This document shows positions 1-12,606 of a stretch of DNA of 64,000 bases, in pieces. The DNA comes from Lepidurus packardi (lineage: Eukaryota > Arthropoda > Branchiopoda > Notostraca > Triopsidae). Within the stretch, counting starts at the first letter, position 1. Every line of letters begins with the position of its first letter. The position numbers and the translations under genes were made by a program. Under the pieces are notes generated by a model. The model worked only from the letters and a program-made list of their open reading frames with translations, made no database searches and had not been told where the DNA came from. The stretch lies in contig JAKZAN010000005.1 of NCBI GenBank assembly GCA_023053545.1, positions 4,030,001 to 4,094,000 on the forward strand. The letters run 5' to 3'.

Positions 1-329
1 AACAACGACAAATGTTACCGTTGGCACGCATCAAAAGATATCATCTTAGAATTACACAACGAAATGTTTTGTGCTGGACACCAAGAAGGAAAACGTGATG
101 CTTGCCTGGTACTTAGGATTTTTATTTATTTTTTTAACGTTTTTTCTAATTTCGTCTTGGATTTGTTTAGGGAGATTCGGGTGGGCCATTGGTTGTAAAT
201 GATAAAGGCCGGTGGAATTTAGTCGGAATTACGTCAGCCGGTTTTGGATGCGCAGTGGATCATCAGCCAGGTATATATCACAAAGTGAGCCATACCGTGT
301 CTTGGATATTAGCGAATATTTTAAATTAA
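1..329 (+). CDS. Trypsin-like serine protease, C-terminal part (partial at left edge)
   Basis: Only the last two exons are present: 1-108 and 171-329, joined across a 62-nt GT-AG intron. The product is the end of a secreted chymotrypsin-fold (S1) protease. The second exon carries the catalytic-serine motif GDSGGP, preceded by DACL, so the residue at the base of the specificity pocket is Asp and cleavage after Lys/Arg is expected. After it come the conserved G-(I/V)-Y-x-K-V and the closing V-S-W-I-L helix, then TAA at 327-329. The catalytic His and Asp lie off the left edge, so I cannot tell whether the enzyme is intact or what prodomain it has. The complete serine protease at 4896-7731 on the same strand suggests a small local cluster. 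Confidence 0.85.
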
Positions 330-3189
330 CCCAAGTGAAAACCCGTATGATCTACAAGTGCAAACAATGTACAAAATGTTTTCCGCATAGACAATTGTTG
401 AATGCAATGAGTATATATATATATGTATTATTTTTTCCTTTCTGGCCTTTTGGCTAAAGGTTCAGCCCATCCTAAGCGGTAACGATACACATGTACATAA
501 CTTGTTTTGTATAGCATGTCTTCAACTTTAAGTTTTATTTTCTCTTCATGTTGACCTGATTTGTGACCAGTGACTTTGTAATGACCGACCAGACTTGCTG
601 ATATCAATAGACCTGACAAGTTTCTCAAACTCCTACGCTTCCATTCTAACATTTGAATGCCTTGAAAACTTTCTGGTATCCTAGACAAGGTCCGCATAGT
701 TACCCAAGGATAGCAGTTACCAGTTTCTCGTTCGATTGAATTAGATGTAGGTCTTTGGGTTAAGACCGGTTATATCTGCTGGTCATTTTGATTCGGTCTC
801 AATTTCCTCCGCCTCTGCAGCATGCTTACACTGACCATTAGTTTCGGTGTGCTTCTCAAAAGAAAAAAAAGGACCTCGCCCATTTTATTACTACATTCAT
901 GCTATGCAGTTAACAAGTTCATCAATTCGAATGCGTAGCTTTCTCGTTTCAAACTGCATTTTTAAAAAATCCGTACACTCATAGCAGTCACGCAAGAAAT
1001 GATCGACATGAGTTGACCAGACCAAATAGGTAAATGTTTGCTCGGACGTTAAGAACACTTCTACTGCTATAGGGTGTGCTCTTTACCACGCAAGTGTGAC
1101 AGCATTGGCCCATGAGGAGAGGCGAGCTGATCATTGCTGTGTTACTATCATGTTGCCCCCACCGGAGTAATAATTTTGCTTCGCCGACATTTTATGCTGC
1201 GTGAGCGAGCCCTGACCCTGCAACCGAGAACCTGTTTTTTGTCTGGCGGAGAGACTTGCATACCATCAATGAGGCTCTATAGTTATAATAGACGCGAAGG
1301 AACATCGTGAACACAGATTCGTTATGCTCACCAGCTCTGCTGGGAATGTTCGGATGCTAGATTAGTTCATCATATCTGCGGCACGAAGGCAGTAGGATGT
1401 TTTAGCTGGCTGTCGCTAAGCAATAAGGTGTTATTTTGATTTCGTAAAACAGGTTTGAAAAGTTTCTGTCGCGCTATATTTGTACTTAGTGCTGTTCTGG
1501 ACTCTCCGTAGCTCGGAGTTGGTGCTCCCATAGATCCAACAGGTGTTGAAGGCAGCTTTGGTATTCAACCTACTTTTGGAGCACATCCTGGGTGACCCAC
1601 AAAGACATCTAGCCAAACTACTCTATAGTGCTGTGACATCCGCGAATTATGAACGCCCGTTTACGGGAAAGTTTTCTCTAGAGGCACCATAGCGCGACAC
1701 GTGGATACAATATTAACACGGTAATTTGAAAGTGTAACTAAAGGAGCTTGCGTTTCTCTTTATTTCTTATTTTCAGCAGGTAACCTAAATCAAATGTTTT
1801 CCCCCTTTGTCTTCCGATACATCTTGCGTGCTATAGGCCCACCACCTTGCGCTGAAGAAGCTACATCACCTCTACGTCACAAAACTAGCTAGTCACTGTT
1901 ACTTTTCTCTGACCTGATTTGAAATCAGAAGTCTGAAAGAGGTGTCAGTAAGGATCGTGAACAACAGCCAGACGGTTGAAGTTCTTTTACTCAGCTCTGC
2001 GGAGAAATAAGAACGTCAGCCTTGATCAAGAGTTCGGTATCTTCACCTACACGAACTGTGCTGTCAATAGTGTTCGAGTGCTACTGGAATTAGCGTACCT
2101 TATTTAGAAGTTGCCGATTGTGTTGGACCTTAGGCTACTTACTTGCGTGACCGACTTTTAGCATAATTGAAACTGAATTCATTGCATGTTTCTAAATTAT
2201 GCTGACTAAGAAACAAGCTTTGACAAACAAGGGCAGCTACTGATCCGTTGCTTAATTAAAAGGTAAATTTCTTTGTTTCAATTTTCTTGAGTCTGACCCA
2301 TAGATAATACATTTTCTTTTGCCCTGGCTCGGCTAATGGAGTCAGTGCAAAGGTAAGTTCGTTGCGTTGGTAGTCGGCTAGGTTAACCTACTAACCTGGA
2401 GTCAAAGAAAAAGTCCCTTGAAACAAAAAGCAGTGGTTAATTTGAAATGTGGTTCTTTGAAAACCAACCCGCCTCTGCTGTTGTCAGTAATATCATTCAA
2501 GTTCTAGTCTGTCGAGAGTTTATAGACCGGAAATTGTTCTAGTTTTAATGTCAAATATGCTAATTTTGCACTGCTTCAAAAATCCCCAACCTAATTTTCT
2601 ATTGTATTTTGTTTCTGTGTTTTTACCTTGCGTGGTCCACTTTCTTTTAAGAGGTGTCGGAATCAAGGCTTAAACCCATACCGGAAGTAGCACTCTCCCT
2701 TCAGGGCAAGTATTTTCGGGTTCGAAAGAAAGGTAAAAGTTATTACCGCGTTTTATAATGTAGACAATCGTTTTCTCCTATGGAATGATGTGATGGGTCT
2801 ATAGGCCCTTCTTCCCCTTTCAGGAACGGAAGTGTCAATCGAAAACGCTTTCTCTTGTCATAACTCGTCATTCCACGCAAGTGTTATATTCTTTTAAACA
2901 AAGTTATTAACGACAGGGATTGCAGAATCAGACCGTAAAGGGTGCGGTTATACTAGGCAATATGTTCCTCAACTTTCTTTTCTTGATTATGTTCAAGTGG
3001 AACTACCTTTGAAATAAGGAAACAATCAACCTTACATTAAGTGTTCTAATATGACTTGATCATGCTATGCAAATGAATACCTTCGTCACAAAAGTCTTTC
3101 TAATTTGTACATTTTTTATTGGAAGAAAATGACCATTAAGCTATTTATAATTTTTAATAAAATTGTGTGTTCCTATTTTAGGTCTAAAA
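330..3189. other. Intergenic, no gene recognised
   Basis: About 2.9 kb with no open frame that has protein-like composition on either strand, and no tRNA or rRNA pattern that I can see. A polypyrimidine stretch ending in TTTTAG just before 3181 looks like a 3' splice site. The next gene may therefore have a non-coding first exon somewhere in this tract. Confidence 0.5.
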
Positions 3190-4015
3190 ATGTATCGGTC
3201 AAATGGATTTCCATTTGTGCTATTGTGCCTCGCATTACTGATCAAGGCAAACGTAGTACGAAGCGCTTCTAGTGAGTTAACTTTAGCTTCAAGACGAACC
3301 GATACAATCGATATTGTAGGGAATCATACTGAAGGAGGCCGTGCGATCCAGGGTAAGACACGAAAAAAAATATTTGACCAGTGCTCTAGTTAACACTGGT
3401 CATCTCTCTCTCTTCATATATATTTAATGATGACGCCCTACATTGCACTTATGCCTTTCTATCAATCATCCTAAGTAGTAAAATCATATATTCCAGAGCC
3501 TCTTTTCTTTCTTCGTTTTTTATTTCTTATGCACAGATCAAACTGAGAATGCTGACACAAATAATGCACTAATAAGCACCAAAGAAGAATGGGTGTGGAT
3601 TAAAGGATCCAAGGTTAAGCTCACGCTACCTCTTTCCACGTCTGAAACTTTTGACGTGGATGACAACTTACCCTGGGACTCGGCTTTGACAGATGCCGAT
3701 TCTGAATCGTCCAATATTCGAAATAGTTCCGATTCTCGGGGCATTTTAGATATGTTTACCAAAACTAAGCCTGCTTTTGGTAAGATTTCCTGTCATTTCT
3801 ACTTTGCAATGTTTCTTATACCAACCAAAAAATAGTGTTGAGCGTTAACGTCAAACTTCACTTGGTGTAATTTCTTATGCGTCGTTAATCTTCTTTGTCA
3901 CGATTTACCGGGGTTTCTCCGGCCTTCCAAATTAACCTATGTTTTGACGCTCGACAAAGCTCAATTTGAGTTTATAGCTATGAAGCTTGCTGCAGCTGCT
4001 TCACGGTCAACCTAA
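3190..4015 (+). CDS. Probable small secreted protein, unknown function
   Basis: Exon 1 (3190-3352) starts at an ATG right after a likely 3' splice site and encodes a clear signal peptide: a hydrophobic core FVLLCLALLI ending near RSAS. Exon 2 (3537-3779) joins in phase (G|AT) and encodes an acidic, Ser/Asp-rich segment with N-glycosylation-type sites (NSS, NHT). The third exon is uncertain. With the acceptor at 3977 the frame closes quickly at TAA 4013-4015, giving a short Ala-rich tail and about 139 residues. A longer open frame at 3987-4217 does not join in phase. I recognise no domain. Lying between two serine proteases, it could be an accessory secreted factor, but that is only a guess. 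Confidence 0.4.
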
Positions 4016-4895
4016 GGACTTTCCACCTCTTAGGCAACTTCAAAAGTTTACGGCACAGATTTACAGCTCAGTCCACTTATGCCATACAAAGCCATATGCA
4101 AATCGTGAAACACAACCTTTTTTCCAGTTTCAGCCTCAGATGCTTTCCGATAACATACTTAACCCAGGAAGCGCTTTCTCCCAGTACAAGATCTCAGATC
4201 CGCTTTCAGGGGGGTGAGCAGTGACTTTCTCCTGGACTGTAAAAATGCAATACTTCAGGTACGACCGGATCTTACGACAGCAACTTACATTTAAAGAGAT
4301 GGAATCTTATAACTTTTTACGGTGTTTTTAAAGCTGTTACCGATGCTCAAAAGTGACATCCCCTTTTTCCAATTTGGTATTAAAACCCTCCAAGCGAATT
4401 ACGGTTTTCGTAACCCGCTTTTATCGTAAAAAGATTAGAACCAGTCCCGCTATCCCTACCTCGCGGGAGTTACACAAGAAATCTCGAAGGTGAAAGTCCG
4501 AGTTAACAACAGAGGATCCTGTGGGGATGGAAAGCTTACACACTGCTCTACTCAAGTCAGTCTTCTGGTGGCATACTGAAGAGCAGAGCGTTTGATTGCC
4601 CCTTTGTACGTTGTCTTTACTTCAGCTTGCCTTATAGCTCACTCACCTCTTCAGAGAAGCATCGTTTATGTCGTTAGTTTTATGTTTGGCAACCTTGAAT
4701 GTGGATCGAAGTCGTTACTTAAACGAAGCTTTAAGTATTCGGAGACAAAAAAGAAAGCAGTGGTTAGTGGCCACCAATTTGTCTTCTGTTTCAATGGTTC
4801 GCTGCTTTAGACCTTGAAATCGAGTTTATTAGTTAAGTTGTTAAGCGAACGAAAGCTGCAGTTCAAGTTGCACAGGTGTCTGAATAACAATAACC
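4016..4895. other. Intergenic spacer upstream of serine protease gene
   Basis: About 880 nt. I see no convincing coding exon or RNA gene. It presumably holds the 3' end of the preceding transcript and the promoter of the protease at 4896. Confidence 0.4.
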
Positions 4896-7731
4896 ATGCA
4901 ATGGCAGTGCTTTAGAACCGTCATCTTTCTGATGTCATTGCAAATGACATGTGGACATGGAGAGCGTGTTAGGACTCAACGACGGCCATCAAAAACAGCT
5001 TCTCGTTTACCTAATCGCCAATCGAATGTGCAGTCACCAGAAGAGTACGACAGTAATACGGCATCTAATGAAAATAGTTATCTCACACAATTGCTATCTG
5101 CCATTGAGCCATATTTGCGACCTGAGAAGCCGGCGTCAGTACCTCAGCAAGAAGCGGCACCATCTCATTTCTACAATGAAGATTACAACCGACCTTACCA
5201 CAGCTACTACGACGATCTTTCGGGTGAAAACTACCAACCAGATTATTACCAACCACCAAGTTCCAGTCCAGTGCGATTCCCTTCTCATGAATACAACGTG
5301 GACAGCGCACCTGTGGTCCATCGACCCACCAAACGCCCTGTCAAATTTAACGTAAATAACTATCAGTTTGCTTTCCCCGCAGCCTCAACAGAATCGCCTA
5401 ATTCCTTCGTCAACTTTCCCTCACAGCAAGAAGAAAACAGTGACTTGTATCAATACTTGCAAGCGCAGAACGTTACGGACTTGCAAGACGTTGAAAAACC
5501 AGGTATACAACAGCAAGTAATCGCATACGGAGCTACGAGGAGATCCGCTTGGCTTTCTAAATGGCCTTAATCTGAGGTTGATGAGCTCGTAGCGATAAGG
5601 GAAAGCAAAGGATAAAAACGGACTATAAGAAAGACTTCACACCTCATTTTGCACCTTGGCAAAGAAACTGTGATTTTCCTTTTTTTCTGATTACTCTTTT
5701 ACGCTTGAATTGATTGCCAACACCAAAAACACATGCTTGAATCATATAACTGTCACTTTCTTATATTGGGTAAGATTTAATCAACTTTTTACACTTTTAG
5801 TGATTCCTCAACACTGCTGGTACAACTCTAAGATGTATGCCTGCGGTCTTAGTCTTAACTGCATCTTCTCGGGGTCGAAACCCATGGATTTATGCAACGG
5901 AGGAATCGTTTGGAGCTGCTGTGTCCCTCGAGATAAAATCGTAGATGCTTCTTCTGCTGTCAGCGATCCAAGTATAGTAAACTCATTCTAACCATGGTAG
6001 AAGGATTTATTTCGTAGAGTTTTTAGACATACTGCTCACTTGTTTTTCTGGTTGTTGCTTGTATTGAACTAACCCCGTTTTCTCAGCTCGATTTCACTTA
6101 CTGAATCCTTTATGATACGGTCTGTACCATTGTCGTTCTTAGCTACTACCCCCACAACCCCCATCTCCTCCAGTACCAATGCCGCCCTTCGTCCAGCCGT
6201 TTCAGATTCTGGCAGACCTTCCAATTCGCTAAATGTTGGCAATCCGACTCTCCAAGATCCTACATTCATCAATTTTGTGCCGGATCAGTATGACAGCTTG
6301 CGCCCGAACAGGCCTAGACCTACACGGCCATCGATTCGACCAACCGTCGACCCTGGCCCAACTTATAACTACGGTTCTATCCGACCCAGGGGTAAAACGA
6401 AAACTTACAGCACTGCCTTAAAAATACGCACAAAAGACCAGAGACAAAACAAATTCATTTATGAAGACTTATCGATTGCGAAGCCTTTGACACCTTCAAC
6501 CCAATACCTCCTAACACATTTATGTGCACAAATAGACGCTTTAGACCAATTCTTTCTTCGCGGACTGTCCTCCTTAACATATCATATCATAGAGATTGAT
6601 TACCAAAAGCAAACCTCTCTTCCTAATTCTGTCCTTTTCATCTATAGAATGTGGACAGGTTTACACGAGATCAAACAGAGTTGTAGGAGGACATGATACA
6701 AACTTCGGTGGGATTCCTTGGCAGGTATAATTTATAACGGTGAAATTCCTTTCCCCCCTTTAAACATGATTGACAACATAGAAATTTTAAATAATCAACT
6801 GTTTTCAAAAGGCATCCATTATCAAGACAAGTTTTCTGTCCAAGAGGATCTCATGCGGGGGCGCGCTTATTAACAACCGCTGGGTTGTTACCGCAGCTCA
6901 CTGCGTATACAGGTAAGGCATGGCAAATTATTACGTGACCTTTAAGTAATTAACCCAATTTTTTCCAGTACACCGAGTTCGGGCATTAAGGTTCGTTTAG
7001 GCGAGTGGAACGTGCGTGAAGTTAGCGAGCCCTTCCCCCATGAAGACTACGACATTGAAAGAAAAGAGGTAAATTCCCTTCGACGCTATGAAAATTACTC
7101 ACCGTTATCTAACGCATTTGGTCGCAGGTCCATCCCAATTACAACCCCGCGGACTTCCAGAACGATATTGCCTTACTGAAACTCAACCGCGAGGTGTTGT
7201 TTAAAGAGCACATCATTCCCGTCTGCTTACCCAGGCAAGGGGATAACTACATAGGCTCTTCGGCTTCTGTCACAGGATGGGGACGTACAAGTCACGGTAT
7301 AATTCAATGCGATACAAAAGCGTCGCGGGTTTTCTCAACCATTGTGCTTTAACTGTCACAGGAGCTACGACAACTCCTGACGTGCTACAGGAAGTGGACG
7401 TCCGAGTCCTTGACCGTAAAGAATGCCAGGGATGGTACAAGCAAGTAGGCCGTAGGGAGATTATTTACGACGTCTTTTTATGTGCCGGATACAAAGAAGG
7501 AGGAAGAGATTCTTGCCAGGTAAACCGTTCACCCATTCTCTGTGCAAGTAACTTGAACAGCATGAATTTTTGTAGGGTGACTCCGGTGGGCCGTTGACAA
7601 CCAAGGTTGATGGTCGGTCTACCTTAATTGGATTGGTTTCATGGGGAATTGGCTGCGCGAGAGAAAATTTACCTGGCGTTTATACAAACATTCCGAAATT
7701 TGTAAGCTGGGTTGAGAAGATTATTCGCTAG
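4896..7731 (+). CDS. Secreted modular trypsin-like serine protease with disulphide-knot prodomain
   Basis: Nine exons: 4896-5502, 5801-5971, 6143-6391, 6648-6724, 6812-6912, 6969-7068, 7128-7296, 7362-7519 and 7576-7731. All are phase-consistent and give 595 residues. The N-terminus is a signal peptide ([20 protein letters not shown]). Next is a long low-complexity Pro/Tyr/Asn-rich stretch. A short Cys-rich module follows ([16 protein letters not shown]...[10 protein letters not shown]), of the kind seen before the catalytic domain in filzig/Stubble-type insect proteases, then a Thr/Pro-rich linker. The catalytic domain begins at the zymogen cleavage site SNR|VVGG and has TAAHC, a NDIALLKL Asp and GDSGGP, so the triad is complete. 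Asp in RDSCQ before GDSGGP predicts trypsin-like specificity. A role in cuticle, clotting or immune cascades fits the architecture but is inferred. Confidence 0.9.
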
Positions 7732-8135
7732 TCCGGTTTAGATACCGCTAGGCAGCACAAAAGATCTACAAGTCATGAATGAAGTTTAAAAAAAGAAAAA
7801 CTCGTTTTATCTTCTTTTTTTATGAATTTTGTGCAGTGTGACAGTATTTTCGTCACTCGTATTCTCCGGTTGTTTTTCAGTTGATAACTATTTATGTCAA
7901 GCAACAGTGGGTATTGATCGGGAACTGGTTTCTTGATGGTACCTAGTTTTTTTTGTTTTTATCTATACTTTGATTACATAATTTAATGTACAAGAAATGT
8001 CTAAGCCGATATGCAAACCGTTTTATTCATACAGAAAAACTTTTCCCAAATCCGCTTTACGCAGTGATTTTAGAATATATATATTTTTACAATGAATGTA
8101 TGTTGTATTGACTGACTACAAAAGACCAAAAATCG
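7732..8135. other. Convergent 3' ends (serine protease / mRpL11)
   Basis: About 400 nt of AT-rich sequence between two converging genes, consistent with two 3' UTRs. No open frame or structure stands out. Confidence 0.4.
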
Positions 8136-8860
8136 TTACGCTGTTCTTAACATGCGAGCTTCTTTCTTCTCTTGTAACTCTTTCAATTGCATGGCTACTG
8201 TGTTCTTCCTTTCTTCTAGGAATTGACCATATTCTACTGGGTCAAGGCTTTTAACAACTTCAATGCCACAGGATTTCGCTACTCCAATCAAAGCTTTGCA
8301 GATCGTTTCCAGGGATTCATACTTCAAAGTAGAGTCTTCTTGTTTTATTTGGGCAATTTCATATATATGTTTCAGCGTAATCCTTCCTGCCGTTTCCTTA
8401 CCTGTAAATTGAAAACTAGCTTATGGCATCTAATATGGCAGGTTTAAAAACCTTACTTGGATACATAGCTCCCCTTTCTATGCCTGCCGCTTGTTTTAGG
8501 TAAAAGGTGCTGGGAGGCCTATGGATTATTAATTCGTAACTACGATCTGGTTTCACCGTGATTCGACAGGGAAGGGGGACTCCATCCTTCATATCTTTGG
8601 TTCTTTCATTGAAGTCTTTGCAGAAGGCGGTTATGTTAATACTTCTCTAAATCAAATAATAAGAATCCCCAGATAAAATTTTTTACCACGCATGCAAAGC
8701 TGAAACCACATTTGAACCGATTTACCTGTCCTAACATTGGTCCAAGTGGTGGTCCAGCCACAGCCATTCCCGCGGGAATATAAGTAGATATTTTATTACC
8801 ATGGTTGACCTTTTCCACGACGTTTTTCACGGTTTTTAATTTTTTGGCGATTTTTGACAT
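8136..8860 (-). CDS. mRpL11: Mitochondrial large ribosomal subunit protein uL11m
   Basis: Three exons on the minus strand, 8726-8860, 8457-8646 and 8136-8401, in phase, give 196 residues. The protein is a component of the GTPase-associated stalk base of the mitochondrial ribosome, where L11 binds the 23S-like rRNA. The L11 N-terminal signature is visible (IPAGMAVAGPPLGPMLGQ followed by NITAFCKDFNERT), then the central CRITVKPDRSYELIIHRPPSTFYLKQAAG and the C-terminal helical domain. A charged tail (LKELQEKKEARMLRTA) is typical of the mitochondrial form rather than the bacterial protein. The ATG was chosen because the next upstream in-frame sequence is not L11-like. The start lies 100 bp from the PP1 start on the opposite strand. 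Confidence 0.92.
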
Positions 8861-8960
8861 AGTGTATTGAAAATAGAAGTTACAAAAATTACCGGTGGCG
8901 TCGTGTGGTGGCTGTTGGTGGCAGTTCCCATTTTCGCTTGGAGTGTTATGGAACGCAAAA
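8861..8960. promoter_or_regulatory. Shared bidirectional promoter, mRpL11 / PP1
   Basis: Only 100 bp separate the divergent start codons of mRpL11 (8860, -) and PP1 (8961, +). Both 5' UTRs and the core promoters must fit in or overlap this stretch. I see no TATA box. A G/T-rich tract with the repeat GTGGTGGCTGTTGGTGGC sits in the middle. This is inferred from the geometry. Confidence 0.6.
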
Positions 8961-10449
<1,489 letters not shown>

Positions 10450-10849
10450 AGAGCATTTGGGTCAAACCATCTACTACACTAATTATTTGACAGGCGTTTT
10501 TAGTTATTCTATTTAAAACAAACAAACAAAAGGTTTATCTTTTATTACTATCAGAGTGACTAGTGCTGAAGCACGCTCATGCCTGTTTGCGAGTGTTAAC
10601 TTTTGGAATGGAAACACACTTCTTCTTAATTCAGTGTATATTTACGTCACTACATCGTAAAATGAACGTGGGAAAAAAAGAAGCTTCTACGTGTTTCAAA
10701 GCAGCAAGTATTGATACTCTGTATTACGGTTGTCTATCCCATACCAAACTGGTACAATAGACACTACTTTTGCGTATGAACAACACGACTATTCACAGTA
10801 CAAACATCACCATCAAAGCATTTAATTTTCTAAAATTCTATTAGCTAAG
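10450..10849. other. Convergent 3' ends (PP1 / MMAB)
   Basis: About 400 nt between converging genes. It holds the PP1 3' UTR with an AAACAAACAAACAAA run near 10516. No gene is seen. Confidence 0.4.
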
Positions 10850-11668
10850 TTAGCGAGAGGCATCTTTAGCAGGTTTGGGACGGATGTACACCGTTTCTTT
10901 TCGTTTGTCCACTTTTGCTGCAAACCGAGCTATCGTGAAAAGATAGTCAGACAATCTGTCAAATTCCAATTCATTACAAATCTCAAATTTGTTTGGCGAG
11001 CTTTTACCTGTTTAAATATCGTGAAGGCTCGGAATCTACTTCGTTTTCTCGAACTAAGGGCACGACTGCTCGCTCTGCTCGGCGACAAATTGTTCTCGCT
11101 AGATGTAAGGATGCGCTGGCTTTTCCTCCTCCCTGGCATTTTTGTTCTTGGTTAACACGAAATAAAATTTCAAAAAATTACTGGAAGTATGAAGTTTTCA
11201 AGAGGTGGTAGCTGGTCAGAATAATGATCTATCCATTCTTCCAGCTCTTCTACATGATTTCCACCGAAATCAGTTTTTTGTAGGTGGGCTTCGCGTGCGG
11301 AAGAACTGGGCGTGGCTACGGAGGAAGCAACATCTTGTAAGATGCATTGCACACGTTGTAATTGCTCGACGTATGCATGGTTGTTTTCCAATGCAAATTC
11401 TCTAGCTAAACTGTAGGGAGAAAACAGAATTAGTTTCGGGTCTGGATAATTGATTAGGGGATTATTACCCTAACGATGAAGTGAGTTCATCTATAGCCCC
11501 TAATGCTTGAAAAACAACGTCGTCTTTCGGCCTCCTTTCGCCAGTAAAAGTGGACGACGTACCTTTGTCTCCCGTACGAGTATAGATCTTTGGGTATTCT
11601 TTTCTTGCCACAGGTGTCTTAGCGATTTTAATTTGATCCTTTTCTGGTTTAGTCGAAGTTCTAACCAT
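10850..11668 (-). CDS. MMAB: Corrinoid (cob(I)alamin) adenosyltransferase
   Basis: Four exons, 11469-11668, 11182-11410, 11008-11132 and 10850-10955, join in phase to 219 residues. The enzyme makes adenosylcobalamin from ATP and reduced cobalamin and delivers it to methylmalonyl-CoA mutase in mitochondria. Signature sequence is clear: the ATP-binding N-terminal motif [13 protein letters not shown], then the cofactor-binding segment [29 protein letters not shown], and a C-terminal [14 protein letters not shown]. These are the hallmarks of the PduO-type family. The N-terminus ([26 protein letters not shown]) is basic enough to serve as a short targeting sequence, but I cannot exclude a missing upstream exon. 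It is divergent from HYOU1. Confidence 0.93.
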
Positions 11669-12606
11669 AAAATTATTATTTTATTTCGTTGTACATTTTA
11701 TATAAAAACTTTTACACTGAATCGGTTGAAAACTGACGAAAAGCGCAGGTAAAGGAAGACAAGCGCTGGACAGGTAAATTTGCAATAAAATTCGTTGTAG
11801 AAGAACAGCGGCCGCAATGTCGTATTATTCTCGTGATGTAAAACATGTTTAATTTTACATATACAATGATTTAATTGGCGAAAAGATTAGGAAGAGTTTC
11901 TTACGTAACAGTAACCTAATGTTGCTGTTTTCTTTTACTACTACGCTGTAACGCACGTGTGACCTCAGAATTGGGACTTCCTTATTGTCTAGTATACGCC
12001 TGTTAGGGCGTGTTGCCTAAGGAAACAACCAGTAAGAATAGGACACACGAGCGGAAGGTACGATTTAACATTTAAACGGAGGGTTTAAAGGCTGATTTAC
12101 TGAAACTTGAAATCATAGTCAGTATTTTCCGTGTGATTTGAAGTTTGTTATGGCAATACTGTATACTATTTCAATCAAATCTTTACCGTAATCAAATAAG
12201 TCGGTGTTTGTCTTGAGAGATTAAAATCATCTGCGACCATCCCTTGGTGCATTAGCTGTGCAGGGAAAATCCCTCTCGAAAATTGTGAAATTAAATTCTT
12301 TTGGGTTGGTATTGAAATATCGTTTAATGTATTTTATATTTATAGTATATCTATTTATTAGATTACCTAAAAAAGTAATTTACTAAGGCAAACGCATAGA
12401 CAGGAGAATTTATACAGGAAGGGAAATTTTCCGCCTTGAGACTGCCCTCCCTCTTGTACGTCACTTTGCATTCCCGCCTATGACGTGCCGCTCCGTAGAC
12501 ATGTGTCTCTCGTAGTTTCTTCGTGGAGCATTTCGTTGTCAATCTCTTACAGTTGGCCAAGTTGATTGGTTTATGTGATTTAGGCTTTTATACTTGCTCC
12601 CGTATT
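11669..12606. promoter_or_regulatory. Divergent upstream region MMAB / HYOU1 with UPRE-like motifs
   Basis: A 940-nt divergent interval. Close to the HYOU1 start are TACGTCA at 12457-12463 and TGACGTG at 12481-12487, the second matching the core of the ATF6/XBP1 unfolded-protein-response element. An ATTGG (inverted CCAAT) box lies near 12565. These fit stress induction of an ER chaperone. The motif match is seen directly, the function is inferred. The rest is AT-rich with no gene. Confidence 0.4.

Noticed and set aside
3987..4217. 76-codon open frame after the secreted-protein exons
   Set aside because: It starts with TTG and does not join the preceding exon in phase. Not used as the main model.
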